Shown: one piece after another, positions 1 through 11,863 of the stretch
Position numbering within the stretch: the stretch's first letter is position 1
Layout: the number at the start of each line of letters is the position of its first letter
Assembly (NCBI RefSeq): GCF_015706575.1
Contig: NW_024037064.1
Span: 13,431,606-13,495,605 of the forward strand
Length of the DNA stretch: 64,000 bases
Direction of reading: 5' to 3'
Source of the DNA: Patiria miniata
Lineage: Eukaryota > Echinodermata > Asteroidea > Valvatida > Asterinidae
Translations under genes and position numbers: made by a program
Notes under the pieces: model-generated
The model's input: only the letters and a program-made list of their open reading frames with translations
Told to the model about the DNA's origin: nothing
The model's database searches: none

Positions 1-2574
1 CTGCGATGTCATCTGTACTTTTAGACTTGGACAAGTCCTTGACTAGTTCTTCTATTTTCGTCACACCTTTGTATAGTGACTGAAGTGTTACTGGCGGCGA
101 TCCCTCACGAAAACGAACCGATTCATTTTCCGACGAGGAAGATGTGGATGTAGGAAGATTTAACCCCTTCCGTTTGCTTTTGAACCAGTCTGAGGTGCGC
201 ACAGCCTTAATCTTCCGATTTGTTCCCCAGTAAGTGCGGCCTGGAGAAGAAAACATATAAATACCATGAAATTTTTGAAAGTTGTATTTATAGTGTTCAT
301 AAGGGAATAAATGTGTGCTTGGCTGGTCTTAAACAAGTACATTTAAGATCGGCTGGGCTTTGGAAGATAATGACCTGAGCCAAAGGCAAGGGTCATTATC
401 AGCTTACAAAGCCCATCCGGTCTTAAACAGACTTGTTTAAGGCCGGCCAGGTACACTTGTATTCCCATTCATCATTACCTTTGAGCATGCTTTGAGTCAG
501 AAAGTCTAAACAATTAAAAGAAATTATAAATTTCTAACGACTTTTCCAATTTCCAACAATCTCGAGTGATGTGACGCACAGCGAGTCGGCTCTATTATTA
601 ACTGTTTAAGACCCGCACGTGACGGGCTCTTGACCAATAGGAATGGCTGAACTGTCTTAGGTATTTATAAATAGCTATTAAACATATATATGATCTGAAT
701 TTGTGGAATTGGCACATTGAAGTTATCCTCAAGATGGACTGTAAAGTTTGGTGCCATTTTGCCCCTCTATCAAAAATAAACACATTCGATATAAATAACC
801 ACATGGAAAATCAATTTATTCCCAGTGAAACGAGTAAATGAATTTAATTTTGAATTAATTAATTTCCGAAAGAGTACAGAGTTTTTCCAGTGCAAAAGTC
901 AGTGGGGTTGGGACCTTGGCTGGGTGGAATGCAACCAGGGTCAACGTGTTTCAGAGATACATTGTATTAAGGGAGTGGTTACTTGCAGTGGGGTCATGCC
1001 AAACATTTTACATTTTTAATCCCAAAAAGGAAATTTAAGAGAGCGAGTTCGCGAAATTTTCAATTATCATATTTTTCTAAATCGGGTTTTTGCTTAGGGC
1101 ATATCCACCTTTAGCCCCCCTTGGATCTGTAAGTGGTTGACTGTTCAATTTTTTTCTTCAGGGTTCATCACAAAAGGAACCCCCAAAAAACTTTAAAAAT
1201 AAGCAAGGATTTTTCCCTTGGGGGGGGGGAAGGGACCGTAACCGCAGGCAATCATACTTGAGATACTGATAAAGGTTGTATTACATTGGTACTACTGCTA
1301 CTGGGTACTACTATTAATTTTCATGCACACTCGAGCATGGCATCATGGTGAGAATAATTATTGAAAGCATTTTGTCTGTTTGAAAAATAATTTTCTCACC
1401 TTTAGTGGCAGTCGTATTTTCGATCTCCAGCCCTTTGGAGTCAAGTAGAGTTACTGATCCCTCACTTTTGCATGCTTTGAAATAATCAGATTCTTGGATG
1501 AGCAGCCTTTTTATATCCCTTGTAGTTGTGTCATTACAGAGCGACAGGGTAGTTGACTTGATCTCAAGTAAGGCTCCATCAGAAAACTCACAGATAACAA
1601 AGTTCTTGGTGAAGGAGCTCTCAGACTTCTCCTTGTGTACTCCCGAAGCCGTGCCTAAAGTTGTAAAGGAGAAACGGAGAAGAAAAAAAAAGTACAATAA
1701 ATGTCTACAGTGACAGTACGAGGACGAGTGCAAGTTTTACTCAACTTTTGGGGGGGGGGGGGGTTACTGGAAACCACCTTCAAAACTTGGGGGTGCTGTG
1801 AAAGGTGGATATATTTATGTGCTACAAAGTAACGTTGAGGATAATTTCTTTTTCATACTGTACAATTTGGTAAGGATTAGTGCACCTAACAATCTTCATT
1901 CAAAAAAAAACATTTTAGCATTTTTTTCTCATCAGAATTTTTTCAGCAATATTGTTTTTTTTTTCTATTTTTTTTTTTTGGGGGGGGGGGGCATTTTCAA
2001 CCACCAAACCCTCCCCTTCCTCCACTCTCCCGAAGCACAATCACTGGTAAAACCCTTCATAGGGAAAAGCTGTGGTTATTACGATTCCAATTGTCGTTTT
2101 CTTTATAAAATAAAAAATCGAACATCTTTCACATACAAAAAAAACACACCAATGGATACTGTATTTAGGCCTACCTGATGAAAATTTTCCCTGTGCCACG
2201 TGTGCTGACTTCTTTTGATTGCGGTACCTCTTGGACGGGCCTGGCAAGAAGTCTTCTGCCCCACCACTACCTCCGCCTGTACTAAAAGCGAATGGATTGA
2301 ACTTTGGCGCTTGGTTGGGCAACGCGTCCCCAGTTATCTTCCATGTCAAGAAGCTACTCAAATCAAAAGTTCCACTGGAACATGGGACGACAACAGAGTC
2401 GTCAGAGCCATACAGAATTATGGAGTCTGGTACAAGTTTAAAAATCCGTCCCAGTGTTGTACAAGACATCTGTACCTTTTTAAGTTTGAGGAGTCGGTCG
2501 TCGTCTGGTCCTTTAACAAGGAAGGTGCCAGTGTCCTGAAAATCTCCCCCGTCACTATCGTATGTCACGTCCAT
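1..2574 (-). CDS. unrecognised spliced gene, three visible exons, 3' end outside window
   Basis: I read three exons: 2574 to about 2176, 1654 to 1400, and 240 to beyond position 1. The start is an ATG at 2574 (MDVTYDSDGG...). Each junction has a good GT donor and a pyrimidine-rich AG acceptor, and the reading frame carries across both introns without a stop, which is the main support. Exon 1 encodes an acidic start, a hydrophobic middle (residues about 35-85) and a Gly/Ser-rich then basic tail. Exon 2 is charged and mixed. Exon 3 is basic, Ser-rich and ends with a short predicted helix (KGVTKIEELVKDLSKSK). I do not recognise the family and see no signal peptide, membrane segment or catalytic motif. 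It could be a small nuclear protein, but that is only a guess from charge. A foldback element sits in the second intron. Confidence 0.6.
303..466. repeat. foldback (palindromic) MITE in an intron
   Basis: The left arm begins GGGAATAAATGTG and the right arm ends CACTTGTATTCCC. The two halves are near-complete reverse complements (about 70 bases each, centre near 385), including GGCTGGTCTTAAACAAGT against ACTTGTTTAAGGCCGGCC. This is the shape of a short non-autonomous DNA transposon that folds into one hairpin. No convincing target duplication is visible. It lies in the intron between exons 2 and 3 of the minus-strand gene. Confidence 0.7.
467..1399. other. rest of intron 2, no gene seen
   Basis: AT-rich sequence with a G-run near 1220. 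I see no conserved coding frame or repeat here beyond short low-complexity runs. Confidence 0.5.
1655..2175. other. intron 1 with long G and T runs
   Basis: The interval between exons 1 and 2 holds G runs near 1749-1763 and 1979-1991 and T runs near 1957-1980. No coding signal. Long homopolymers like these recur across the window and are places where base calls can be wrong. Confidence 0.5.
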
Positions 2575-3024
2575 CTTGCTTTGACGAAGAAATAAAAATT
2601 AATGTGTATACGGCTAGTGATCTGCCATATAAGTGGTCACGCTAGTTTTACCCAAAAAAACTTTCTCACGCTTCAAATAGGTGACTGACACCCATGGAAC
2701 TCAGTGACTGAGAGTCGGCTCCCACAAAGCAGCCAAAGAGAAGTGAAATTCCGTTTGATTCGGGCCGACCTCTTTATCACTACACGTTACGTAGTATACG
2801 TCTTTTGCTTCTCTTACACCAGTGCCAAGCTACAAATTTCACAAGTTTATAAATATCCATTCGCAACACGGGTAAAAAGCTTGGTTTAGGACGGAATTAA
2901 ATCCCCAAAAATATCCAGGAAGTCGGGGATGACAGAAAAGAGATCCTACAATTTTCCCTGCAGAAAAAGAATCGGCGAATCTTCGAAATGAAGAAATGAA
3001 TTTGAATTATTAAACAATGAACAT
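2575..3024. other. upstream flank, no gene seen
   Basis: This lies immediately 5' of the ATG at 2574 on the minus strand, so it probably includes the promoter, but I see no clear TATA box or other element. Confidence 0.35.
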
Positions 3025-3570
3025 TTAATAAATAAATAATGCAGCAATTTTATATACATATTACATATTACATTTACAACGTCGATTATAACTTTGGATG
3101 ATTGCCCATTATAAAAAATATTGTTTTCAGCCAAGTTCAGAAGCAGGGATAACAGCGGGATCCGGGTTTTGTAACTTGAAAACTGGTGTGTTTGATTGCA
3201 AATCGGTTTACTGGTCCAAAGGCTTATTCCAGACGCTGCCATTAATATTTTGTAACTTATTTTAAAGTAATTTCGTACCTTAGCGATAAAATCAGTGAAT
3301 TTCGAGACAACACTGGGTACCAAAGAAAATATTCAAATTCAAAAAAACAAAAACTAAAGAAAATTTAAACAAAGATCTCCGCCAGGAAAACATTAATCCG
3401 TGAAGTTTGAAGTAACTAATTAATTTTCTTTATTTAAAAATAGATTAATAAATAATGCAGCGAGTTTTATTTGTGTTGTGACGTTCAATTATAACTTTGG
3501 ACGATCGCCCATTATATTTTGTTTTCAGCCAAGTTCAGAAGCAGGGATAAAAATGAGCGAACCGAGACGA
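3025..3570. repeat. pair of diverged direct repeats
   Basis: Two blocks (about 3025-3170 and 3445-3570) share AATAAATAATGCAGC, then ATTATAACTTTGGA, GCCCATTATA and TTTTCAGCCAAGTTCAGA in the same order, followed by AGCAGGGATAA. The copies differ by small gaps and substitutions. They look like an old duplicated dispersed repeat. No coding capacity. A run of C follows near 3646-3660. Confidence 0.55.
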
Positions 3571-3934
3571 TGCAATAAAACAGAAAAATCCTAAAATTGA
3601 AATAAACGAAAACATAGAGCATTGCAAACCCGGATCCCCGCAAACACCCCCCCCCCCCCGCCCATCTCCTCACTAGAGCCAAGCAACCCCTCCAGAAATT
3701 ACAGACAAGTCCCGCACTCAAATTAAACTGTTAGGCCGGATATATAGGGCAAGTATACGCGCGCACGTGTTCATGCTTTTTTTTAATAGAACTGTCAGCG
3801 GATTGATGAGTTAGCACAATGTTGACGTAATTGAAAAAGGCGGAGTTACTTGGAACCGTCCATTTTTTGGTAGGTACTGATAGCAGCAGCTAACGTTTAA
3901 TGAGCTCTGTTGGACAGCAGAAAAGGAGAAAAGT

Positions 3935-4450
3935 GGATTTGTCCAAACTCATGTTCAATCTGCTTTTCTGCTGGCAGAAAAGACGATTGGCCACTTTTAG
4001 ACCACCGTGGCAAAAACGTTCGATCTGCTTTCTTAGAAAGCAGAAAAGCAGAAAATTGCAATCGTCCAAAACGTTCAATCTGCTTTTCTGCTAGCAGGAA
4101 AGACGATAGCCCGTTTTTAGACCAGTGTGACAAAAATGTTCGATTTGCTTTCTTGGGAAGGAGAAAAGTAGAAAATACGATTTGTTCAAAACGTTCAATC
4201 TGCTTTTCTGCTGTTTTAAAAGCAGAAAAGCAGATGGCCTCTTTTGAACCGCAACTGTAGGGTAAAAAGTAAAATCTGCTTTTCTGGTAGCAGGAAAGTA
4301 GAAAAGTAGACAAATGCATTTTGGCAAAACGTTCGATCTGCTTTTCTGCTAGCAGAAAAGCAGAAAAGCAGAAAAATGCATTTTAGAAAAACGTTCGATC
4401 TGCTTTTCTGCTGTTTTGAAAGCAGAAAAGCAGATGGGCACTTTTGAACC
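3935..4450. repeat. tandem array of palindromic units (TCTGCTTTTCTGCT...AGCAGAAAAGCAGA)
   Basis: At least six irregular units contain CTGCTTTTCTGCT followed by its reverse complement AGCAGAAAAGCAGA, joined by linkers with AAAACGTTCRATCTGC. The short arms make each unit able to form a small hairpin. Open frames on both strands here are by-products of the repeat (no stop in the unit) and are not called genes. Confidence 0.75.
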
Positions 4451-4570
4451 TCCATAGGAGTTAATCCAGGCCGATCGGTTCCATGCAAGGTCCAAATCCC
4501 TTCAACATACTGGGCGGGCTCAACCCCGAACGGTCCGGGGATGGATTCTAATTTGAGGGCTCGCCTAATA

Positions 4571-4825
4571 CGGCGGTGGTTTGACCGAGCCGTCAGTTGC
4601 GACAGGGAGTTTAGCGGAGCAGACTCCAATGCGGCAGTGGTTTGACCGAGCCGCTGGGTGACAGTTGGGTAGGCCTACGACGCGGAACACGGCAGTGGTT
4701 TGACCGAGCTGTGGTGCGGTAGTAAGGGAGGTCTACGAAGCAGAACACGGCAGCGGCTTGACCGAGTCGTGCAATCGAGCCAGTAAAGTTAACGTACATC
4801 GCACGGCAGCGGTTTGACCGAGCCG
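4571..4825. repeat. minisatellite with GGTTTGACCGAGCCG core, about 5 units
   Basis: Five copies of a core close to CGGCAGTGGTTTGACCGAGC occur at roughly 55-65 base spacing with variable linkers. The core is the constant part, and the linkers drift. No gene seen. Confidence 0.75.
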
Positions 4826-4847
4826 TTTCCTGCACCACGCAAAATCC

Positions 4848-5097
4848 GGGAGCTCCGGATCAGAAGGCCGCCAAGGAACTCCGGATCAGAGAAACCACTC
4901 CGACACCACCGGATCAGAGAGCCGCTCCGGGAACTCCGGATCAGAAAAGCCGCTCCAGGAACTCCGGATCAGAAAAGCCGCTCCGGGAGCTCCGGATCAG
5001 AAGGGCGCTCCGGAAACTCCGGATCAGAGAAACCGCTCAGGGAATTCTGGATCAGCAAAGGCGCTCCGGGAGTTTCATATCAGAAAAACCGCTCCGG
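4848..5097. repeat. minisatellite with CTCCGGATCAGA core
   Basis: Eight or nine units of about 26-30 bases built on GGGAACTCCGGATCAGA and AARCCGCTCC. It begins about 20 bases after the preceding GGTTTGACCGAG array but is unrelated in sequence. An open + frame through the array is Arg/Ser/Pro repeat and is not a convincing protein. Confidence 0.75.
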
Positions 5098-5486
5098 AAG
5101 TAGAAAACAATTAAAAATACCCTACCAATCAGAAATATTAGGTTCTGAGATTAAATACAAGAAGGAAATGGACAGAGCAAAGGCAATGCCAGGTCGGGCT
5201 ATGGACTACTCGTCCATGAATGGGCCGGATCTGTACTGTTTTTTGGAAGGGGAGTACCAACGGGTTTCTCAGGAAATAGAAATACTCTCTCAATGACTGG
5301 GTCGGTTCCTAGGAGGCAAGTTGCTCCCAAATGTAACCACCGGAGAGGATGCAACTTCGCTCGGTATCTCAGGCTAATATCAGGGATTCTAGGCTGAGAA
5401 AGGATTACACCATATGGGGAGATTCGGGAATACATGTAGATCTTCCAGGAAACCAGTTGCAATCTAACCGGGCGGAGGCAATGATG

Positions 5487-6012
5487 TTGTAACCGTGCAC
5501 TTCTTCGAGACAAATCACGGGCACAGCAAAGGAGACTCGATGCATAGTACCATAGAAAGGGATATCAGCCAAGTCAACGAACTAATGGTACCATCCCAAC
5601 TACTGACCATATTCCAAATGGCGAGGAAAGACCCTCGGTCCTACAATGTCATTCCAATAAAATCATCTGGAAAGGTTTCAGTCAAAAACGGGGTATCCTA
5701 AGGGTGCGCATCTCTAAAGACATGAAGGCTGTTGACAGGACCAAGTTCATACAAATTCAAGTAAAAAAACATGAACCGAATCAAATTGGTTTCAAGTATT
5801 TCCACAAGGATCCATCTTTTTCAGTTGTTAAGCTTGGTACCACTAGGAGAAGCTCTGAGGCTGATACACTTTCTTGCCAACCTCTGTATGCGTTGTCGAG
5901 ACCGAAACTGGCAATTGGGAAGTACAACGACCTGCAAGCCCTGTGTCGTGGTGATACCCCCGTCATATCCCACCCTGACTACCAAGCCTTTTATCTACAG
6001 CTCCCACACTAA
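5487..6012 (+). pseudogene. fragment of an RNase H-like uncharacterised protein (DUF7869-like), decayed
   Basis: The frame from about 5487 reads TVHFFETNHGHSKGDSMHS, then IERDISQ and VPSQLLTIFQMAR. A His-rich 'H-F-E-H-H-GDS-H' pattern followed by a 'VP-W/L-I-A' stretch is the C-terminal core of a widespread invertebrate family with an RNase H-like fold, often linked to mobile DNA. After one frame change near 5700 the reading continues (RISKDMKAVDRTKF...) and ends with YNDLQALCRGDTPVI and FYLQLP, like the usual C-terminus of that family. Upstream of 5487 the frame is broken by stops. No introns are evident, so this may be a retrocopy or a decayed last exon. Family recall is from memory. Confidence 0.45.
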
Positions 6013-6835
6013 CCACATTTAGCTCCCACACTATCGAAATGTGTCAAACCCCCTTTCATTCTTCACCCACTGTTACCATCGCCAATGCTCCAATTTCTAG
6101 GGTTCATTCCACCAATTTTTAAGGAGTTTCTGTGGATGAGAAACTTAGCTGGAGACACCACAACAAACTTTTCAACTTTCATCAACTGTAAGATTTTACA
6201 ACATGCACATTAGCTGGTGGCTATAAGTAACCCAAATTGATTCCTAATAAAAAGCAGAACTAGACCATATACAGGGTGTGTCTCTGTTCCTCACATTATC
6301 TGGGATGAGCCACACTTTAGATAATGAATATAATAGAGGGGTGATAACAAGTAAACCGTTGTAGAAAAAAAACCTAATGAATAACAATGAGGTCGAGCTG
6401 ATATACGTAGAGTATAGTAGAAAATAGTAAAGGATAAATAGTTGAGGATTGGAATGTGATTATACCCCCCCGAGTCCCAAACAACATAATTTTTCCACAG
6501 TGGTCCTAGAGTGAAACAAATTTATCACATAAATAAAACTGCATGATGTACATCAACAAAAAACGGAGATCATATCTGGACATTATAAGGAGCCAAACTC
6601 GTCAAACTTGGGAACATTAAATACAAGTACTTAAAGCTTCGCATGGCGGATGAGATAAATACAGGAAATTTTAGGGTCATACCATGTGGAAAGAAATCTC
6701 CTTTTGGAAGAAGTGTGGTTCTGAAAAGAACCGCTTGGTTGAGTGTATAACTCTCAAATATAAGTTATTCAAAACTCTGCGGCAAAAATTTTCTTCGCAC
6801 CATTAAGTAAAAATAATACTAACAGAAAATTATTG
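6013..6835. other. no feature seen
   Basis: AT-rich sequence with no tandem structure and no protein-like frame that I can support. Confidence 0.5.
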
Positions 6836-6877
6836 ACTATAAGGCAGTGTTGTAGGTCTACAACACTGCCTTATAGT
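6836..6877. repeat. perfect 20-base-arm palindrome
   Basis: ACTATAAGGCAGTGTTGTAG, a two-base GT loop, then the exact reverse complement. No mismatches in the arms. It marks the left edge of the GGTCTC-rich element that follows. Confidence 0.9.
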
Positions 6878-8172
6878 CCACTTTTTGCTGGTCTCGGTCT
6901 CGGAAGCTGTGGTCTCGGTCTTGGTCTCGGTCCCCTTTGGTCTCGATATTTTGGCTGGTCTCGGGTCGAGACCGGCAATATGTAGCTTTTACAGCTCGAT
7001 CGATTACTTTGTGTTCACTTCGTTCAGTACCGTTGTTAGTTAAAACATTTGCTAGCCCGTAGATCAAGCTTGTTATATATCGTGGTCGGTTTGCCGGACT
7101 CGACTGCACGTTGGAAAGTCCCCAAAGTACATTTAAAGCTGCGGCAGTACCAGTCACTGAACGATTTGGAGCAAGTTCGGCCTTTATCTATTGAGTCGGG
7201 CACATAAAGCAAAGTATGAACTTGAATCAATTTATGCAATAAGGGTCAATCATTTTCAAAGACTGTGTAGTTTGTAAGACTGTGTAAGACTGTATTCACT
7301 TGCATTTTGTATTCTGATAATAAATGAGGTGCTTCAAATTAGTTATATTTTAGACCCCGCACAATGTTCTCTTTAATTTGGGACAGTATTTTGAAGAAAA
7401 AGTAAATTTTTCTACCTGATTTTTCAGCATTGAACTCACACACTCTTACCAGTTACCACTCACTGTTACCATGAGAGAGTATGAAGAGACCCCATTTTCC
7501 GGCTGCTCATTTTGAAGTACCCATTATTCCTCAACAATTAAAATCTCGTTCAGAAAAAAAATAAAAATCCATATCTGGCACATTCTGGCTACCACTCCGC
7601 AACTTGTGGGTCTACATGTACAAGTCCACATTCTATGACAGAAATTTGAAAATTAATTCAACATTTTCTACCTCCCATTTTTTAAAATCAAGTACACAAG
7701 TCGTGTTAGAAGTTAAGTCCTATATTTATTAAAATTGCATCTTTAAATATCCGTTAGAAGTCATAGCTGAAACCAAGGGGTGACTGTGGAGTTTAGGATC
7801 CGAGTTCCTATAACAGATGAAACATCTACCTTTAACTTTTTACTTTTGTCACGATTGGGTGCAGACAACATGTCAAAGCCCATATTTCTTAAGTGTAACT
7901 ACTTTTTGCTCAAGTAAGTTGTCATGTATCAATTTGTCAACACTGCCACTGGTCAAAATTTTGGTCTGTATTCTTTGTGAATAGAAAGGTTACATTTTTT
8001 CAACTATAATAACGTGTCTTTTTTTATTTCAACTTTTGTTATTTATTATCAGCGGTCCCGGTCTCGGACCATATTGGTCTCGGTCTCGGTCCGCCTTGAA
8101 GGGGCTGGTCTCGGTCTCGGATCTTCAGGTCTCGGTCTCGGACTATCCGGTCTCGACTACAACTCTGCTATA
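6836..8172. mobile_element. possible non-autonomous element bounded by GGTCTCG-rich ends
   Basis: Both ends carry dense GGTCTCG repeats: 6885-6985 on the left and 8050-8155 on the right. The outer left sequence CTACAACACTGCCTTATAG is echoed on the right as CTACAACTCTGCTATAAGG. The interior is AT-rich and non-coding. This suggests one repeat unit of about 1.3 kb, but its family is unknown and I could not define a clean target duplication. Two independent short repeats could also explain it. Confidence 0.45.
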
Positions 8173-9187
8173 AGGGGCTAATGTATATACAGTTTGTATC
8201 GTTGTGTTTTAATTTCATAAAATTTGCATTATTATTGTTCCCCTTCTTGATTGATTGATTGGAATTTGTAAATGCTTGGCATTCCTATCAATAAAAACAG
8301 TCTCATGTAATGTTTTAGTTCAACACGCTTAAATAATTAGACTAACTTTTTGATAACTGTTTTCACATGTACGAATGTATGGTACAATTCAACCCACATG
8401 CAGTTTCCGCACTGTACATGTTTAATAAGTTGTGTTTTTGTTTACGACATAAACCAACAATAATAATGATATTAACAATGATAATAATAGCATACCCCAA
8501 AAGGAGTTCAAAATTTCCTCACAAAATTATACACGTAGTAATCATTCTCTCTGTTGTCTTTTCTCATCAAAATGGAACACTAGTTTCAGTTATGCTCGGT
8601 CCTGAAGCCGATCCTGTGCCAAATTTGAGTTAATAAGCACAAACTATTACTTGGCTGATTACTGCTGAATAAGTAAAATATTAGCTGACAAGTTGTTCAC
8701 ATCAAAATGCAGTTCGGCTAACACCTGGTTTTACACGGTCAAACTTTGTTTTGCTCTACCATAGCAAAATCCTGTGGTCACCACTTCCATCAAACAGGTT
8801 CTTGCTTTACTAAAAGGTATCTTGTGTACAAAATCAAACTAATTCAATCATCACTTTTTTATTTATCTGACTATTGGCGTTTTAAGTAATATTGAATATG
8901 CTTACGGATAGTTGACAATCTTTTGAAGTAGACCCCTAGGAGTCCGTCCTTTACCAAGTGTATTTTTGCCTAAATTTATAAATCCAAACGACGGTGTAAT
9001 TTCAGTCTAAGACTCAAGGTTGAATGCATTTTTCTCTGAGGTAATATGTAATTTCAAGCGAAACTCTAATCTTTTGTAAATCATTGGAAAAGTTTTGCCA
9101 ACCTATTAAGTTATGAAAACGAACCATGAACTTTGGTATCCAGTAACTCAACAAGACGTATTTTTTTTCATCTATAATTTCAACCGA
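8173..9187. other. no feature seen
   Basis: AT-rich sequence without a supported frame, RNA gene or repeat array. Confidence 0.5.
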
Positions 9188-9500
9188 AGTACAGCCATGA
9201 AACCATTATTGGTTCGGTTTAAAACCAACTATATAGACTTACAATGACCTATTTATTATGTCAATTTAAAACAATTATAGCTGTGAAACCAGTCAGACTT
9301 GCTTAACTACTTAAAGTGAATATTTCACAGTATCAATTAAATACAAATTGCAGCCGTGAAACCCTAAGTTGGACTTATGTACAATGAACTATTTACAATG
9401 AAATATTTACAATGCCCATTTAAAACAAATTGCAGCCGTAAAACCATAAGTTGGACTTTCTGGACAATGAACTGTTTACAGTTCACTATGTTAATAATAC
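9188..9500. repeat. diverged tandem repeat with GCAGCCGTGAAACC core
   Basis: Four copies of a core like AATTGCAGCCGTGAAACC occur near 9190, 9277, 9346 and 9427, each followed by a GTTGGACTT or AGACTT motif and then TACAATGAAC-type sequence. The unit is about 70-90 bases and well diverged. Confidence 0.6.
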
Positions 9501-10205
9501 ATGTATAATGTTGTAGACATTATTGCTGAAAAAGTAATTTATGTGAAGCGATCATCAACGGAACAAAATGTTGTATCAAAATTATCAATTTGAATATAAC
9601 AATAAATGTTCGATATCTGTCTTTCAAATCATGACTGAATGAATATCTTTTATCCCCCAAATATTTTGGTGTAACTCATACCAAATAAACTTTCCCATAA
9701 ATAAAGGCAGGCTTAGTTTCTTTAAATCGGTGGATTCAATGTTGAAAGTGTTATAAAAATAGATTACTGCACACGTCACGTGTTACATGAGCATTATTTA
9801 CATGCTATTATGATAAAACATGATTGCCCATCCCCCCTTCCCCCTCCCCCACCCAACACATTTTGAGACGTGTGCCTTGTTAAGTTATACTATAGCGGTT
9901 TTCTAAAGTAGAAACACAATTCGATTTTATTTTCGTTTCAGCCCAATACTTCTGTTAATACCCGCTGTGCCGTAAAGCTATAAACCGGATTCTGCGTTTT
10001 CACGAAGTAGCACAAACCTTTACGCACGGAGAAATTGAAGTAACCTCCCAGCTTTCAAATTTCCACGAAGTAACACTTTGTGGGCGCTAATTTTTTTGGT
10101 GAATATACATATTTTAGTCCATACCTTTCCACTCTACATCAAATCAAAATATTTCATCTATTAAAAGCAGTCAAAATCAACTTTACCAAAAACGTTCAGC
10201 TTCTA
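9501..10205. other. no feature seen
   Basis: AT-rich sequence, with a C-rich run near 9830-9860. No supported gene. Confidence 0.45.
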
Positions 10206-10620
10206 CGAATTTTAAATTTGCCGCATCAGGAGGTTAACGCTACTTCGTGATGACGCTGACGACTTGAAGAGGCACCATGCGCCACAAATGCAGGAAGAAT
10301 CGACCCACAACAAACAGCGAGACCTCTGAACCCCTGAACGAGCTGGTGTGACCAACGAAGTGCCCAAAACCCCAGAGATCCAGAAAACGCCTCCGACGCT
10401 GGACCTGCATCCGACAGCCAACGAGATGCACTTCGGAGTTGCATCACCAAAGAAGTAAAGCCACGTGAAATGGGTATAACCCTTACGCCAGGTCACCACG
10501 GAGACCGTCTTGGAAGGGCCGGCTGATTCCCGGGAAGTCCGTCGGCGCAAGATTGTGGAAATCTTCAACGAAGGCAGCCTTGTCATGAACACCACTACTG
10601 AATATGTCCTGGGAAAGTAA
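10206..10620 (+). pseudogene. possible decayed coding fragment, unrecognised
   Basis: On the plus strand short open pieces look protein-like: DADDLKRHHAPQMQEES, VPKTPEIQKTPPTLDLH and VEIFNEGSLVMNTTTEYVLG. They lie in more than one frame with stops between. Base composition is richer in G+C than the flanks. An acceptor-like CCGCATCAG precedes it. A long minus-strand frame over the same bases is more likely its shadow. I do not recognise the source. Confidence 0.25.
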
Positions 10621-10679
10621 TGCCTGAGGAGAACTTAGCTTTTCTACACGTTGTGATGTAGCAATTATCACATGTGGCG

Positions 10680-10860
10680 CTGTCCTGCCGGAGAGTAGGG
10701 CCGGGCGCGCATGCGCAGATTAGCAGCGCAGATAATGTAATCAGTTTGGTAACGCGCGCACGCGAAAAGGTTGTTGTTGTGCTGGCTTGGAGCGGAACGG
10801 TTGTGCTCTGCGGAACTTCCAAAAAGGCCGGGCCCGAAGCTCCCTTGAAAAACAGCTACC
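10680..10860. promoter_or_regulatory. CpG-rich stretch with an NRF1-type site
   Basis: The sequence GCGCATGCGC at 10707-10716, flanked by C and A, matches the palindromic NRF1 consensus. A second CpG cluster (AACGCGCGCACGCG) follows at about 10750. This is the first CpG-dense block in an otherwise AT-rich flank, and a likely first coding exon begins about 700 bases further on, so a promoter is plausible. This is inferred from composition only. Confidence 0.35.
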
Positions 10861-11391
10861 CTGCTTGAATTAGGGTGAATCAGTGATAAAAAAAATCAGC
10901 AATTATTGTTATAATGTGATTGACCTATTAATGATTTGTTGAGGATTAAAGGTAAAAAAAAAAATGAGGCGCTGTCTCCTGGTCACATTTCTTTCGTCCA
11001 AGTCAACGTGTTGTTTAGTCAGTCAGTGTGTTACAGTACTCTGTCGGCAAACTCCTAGGAATATCACATTCGTCATTTGGAACCCATTGGTCAAACTGTA
11101 CAATATATCCAACCTTGTGCACTGGGAAATGTTACATTTTTCAGGTTACTTCTTTGCAGTCGTGTTGTTCGAAACTACATCTTAGAAGTACATTTTACAC
11201 CTTTTTACAGGATTTGCCAGCGTCGATCAAAACCATCTCATTGTGACGTACGTTGTGCGGTTTCACTTTTTTGAGTTGCGTCGCATGTCATCGTAAACAG
11301 ATTTGTGGAATCATCGTAATATTTTGTACCAAATGGTACCTATAGTTTGCCACTAACCACTCGTATCCAGGACGCGTTGCTATGCGCCGCC

Positions 11392-11469
11392 ATGACAGAT
11401 GACACAATGGAGGCGGCGGCGCCGTGTACGTCTCGCCCACACTTATCAAGTTCTGCGGAAAAACTTCAG
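11392..11469 (+). CDS. probable first coding exon of an unidentified gene
   Basis: An ATG at 11392 sits in a strong initiation context (GCCGCCATGA) and opens 26 codons, beginning MTDDTMEAAAPCTSRP and ending in CAG with a GTTTGT donor at 11470. The local sequence is GC-rich, as first exons often are. A candidate second exon of 46 bases lies at 12640-12685 (acceptor TTTGCCAG, donor GTGAGT). Its reading would continue HNHVLRGKVGASGTC. The next exons are not clear. The gene could be the 5' end of the one at 24782-31727, with elements A and C in an intron, but frames could not be tied together. Confidence 0.4.
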
Positions 11470-11827
11470 GTTTGTAGTGGCTAATCTTTACTTGTTTAAC
11501 AAGACTTTTGGTAACAGGTTTTCTCGATTCTAAAGCAAAAAGAACTAGGCCTGTTGTTGCCTACAAATTTACATATTTGTTTTTTACAAATAAAACTTAA
11601 AAGTAAAACGAGTTTTGCCGTGTTGGTCCGGTCCATTGTGCATGTGGTGAAAAGTAAGAAGGCTGCAGTGCAAGTCGGCCTAGTATGACTCTGGATCGTA
11701 GGCCGGACGTAGCGCCTATCATGCCTATTTATACATGTAACCTACTACGCTATGATCGGGCCCAATGTTCCCAATCGATATAAATAACGTGCTGCCAATG
11801 TTTCCTTGGGGAAAAGGGGCCTTATTA

Positions 11828-11863
<36 letters not shown>

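Noticed and set aside
3890-4327. Several open frames on both strands
   Set aside because: They arise from the palindromic tandem repeat, which has no stop in any of these frames.
4814-5296. 160-codon plus-strand frame rich in Arg/Ser/Pro
   Set aside because: It runs through the CTCCGGATCAGA minisatellite. The reading is the repeat translated, and the tail has no support.
10212-10595. 127-codon minus-strand frame
   Set aside because: No domain. The plus-strand pieces look more protein-like, so this is probably a shadow.
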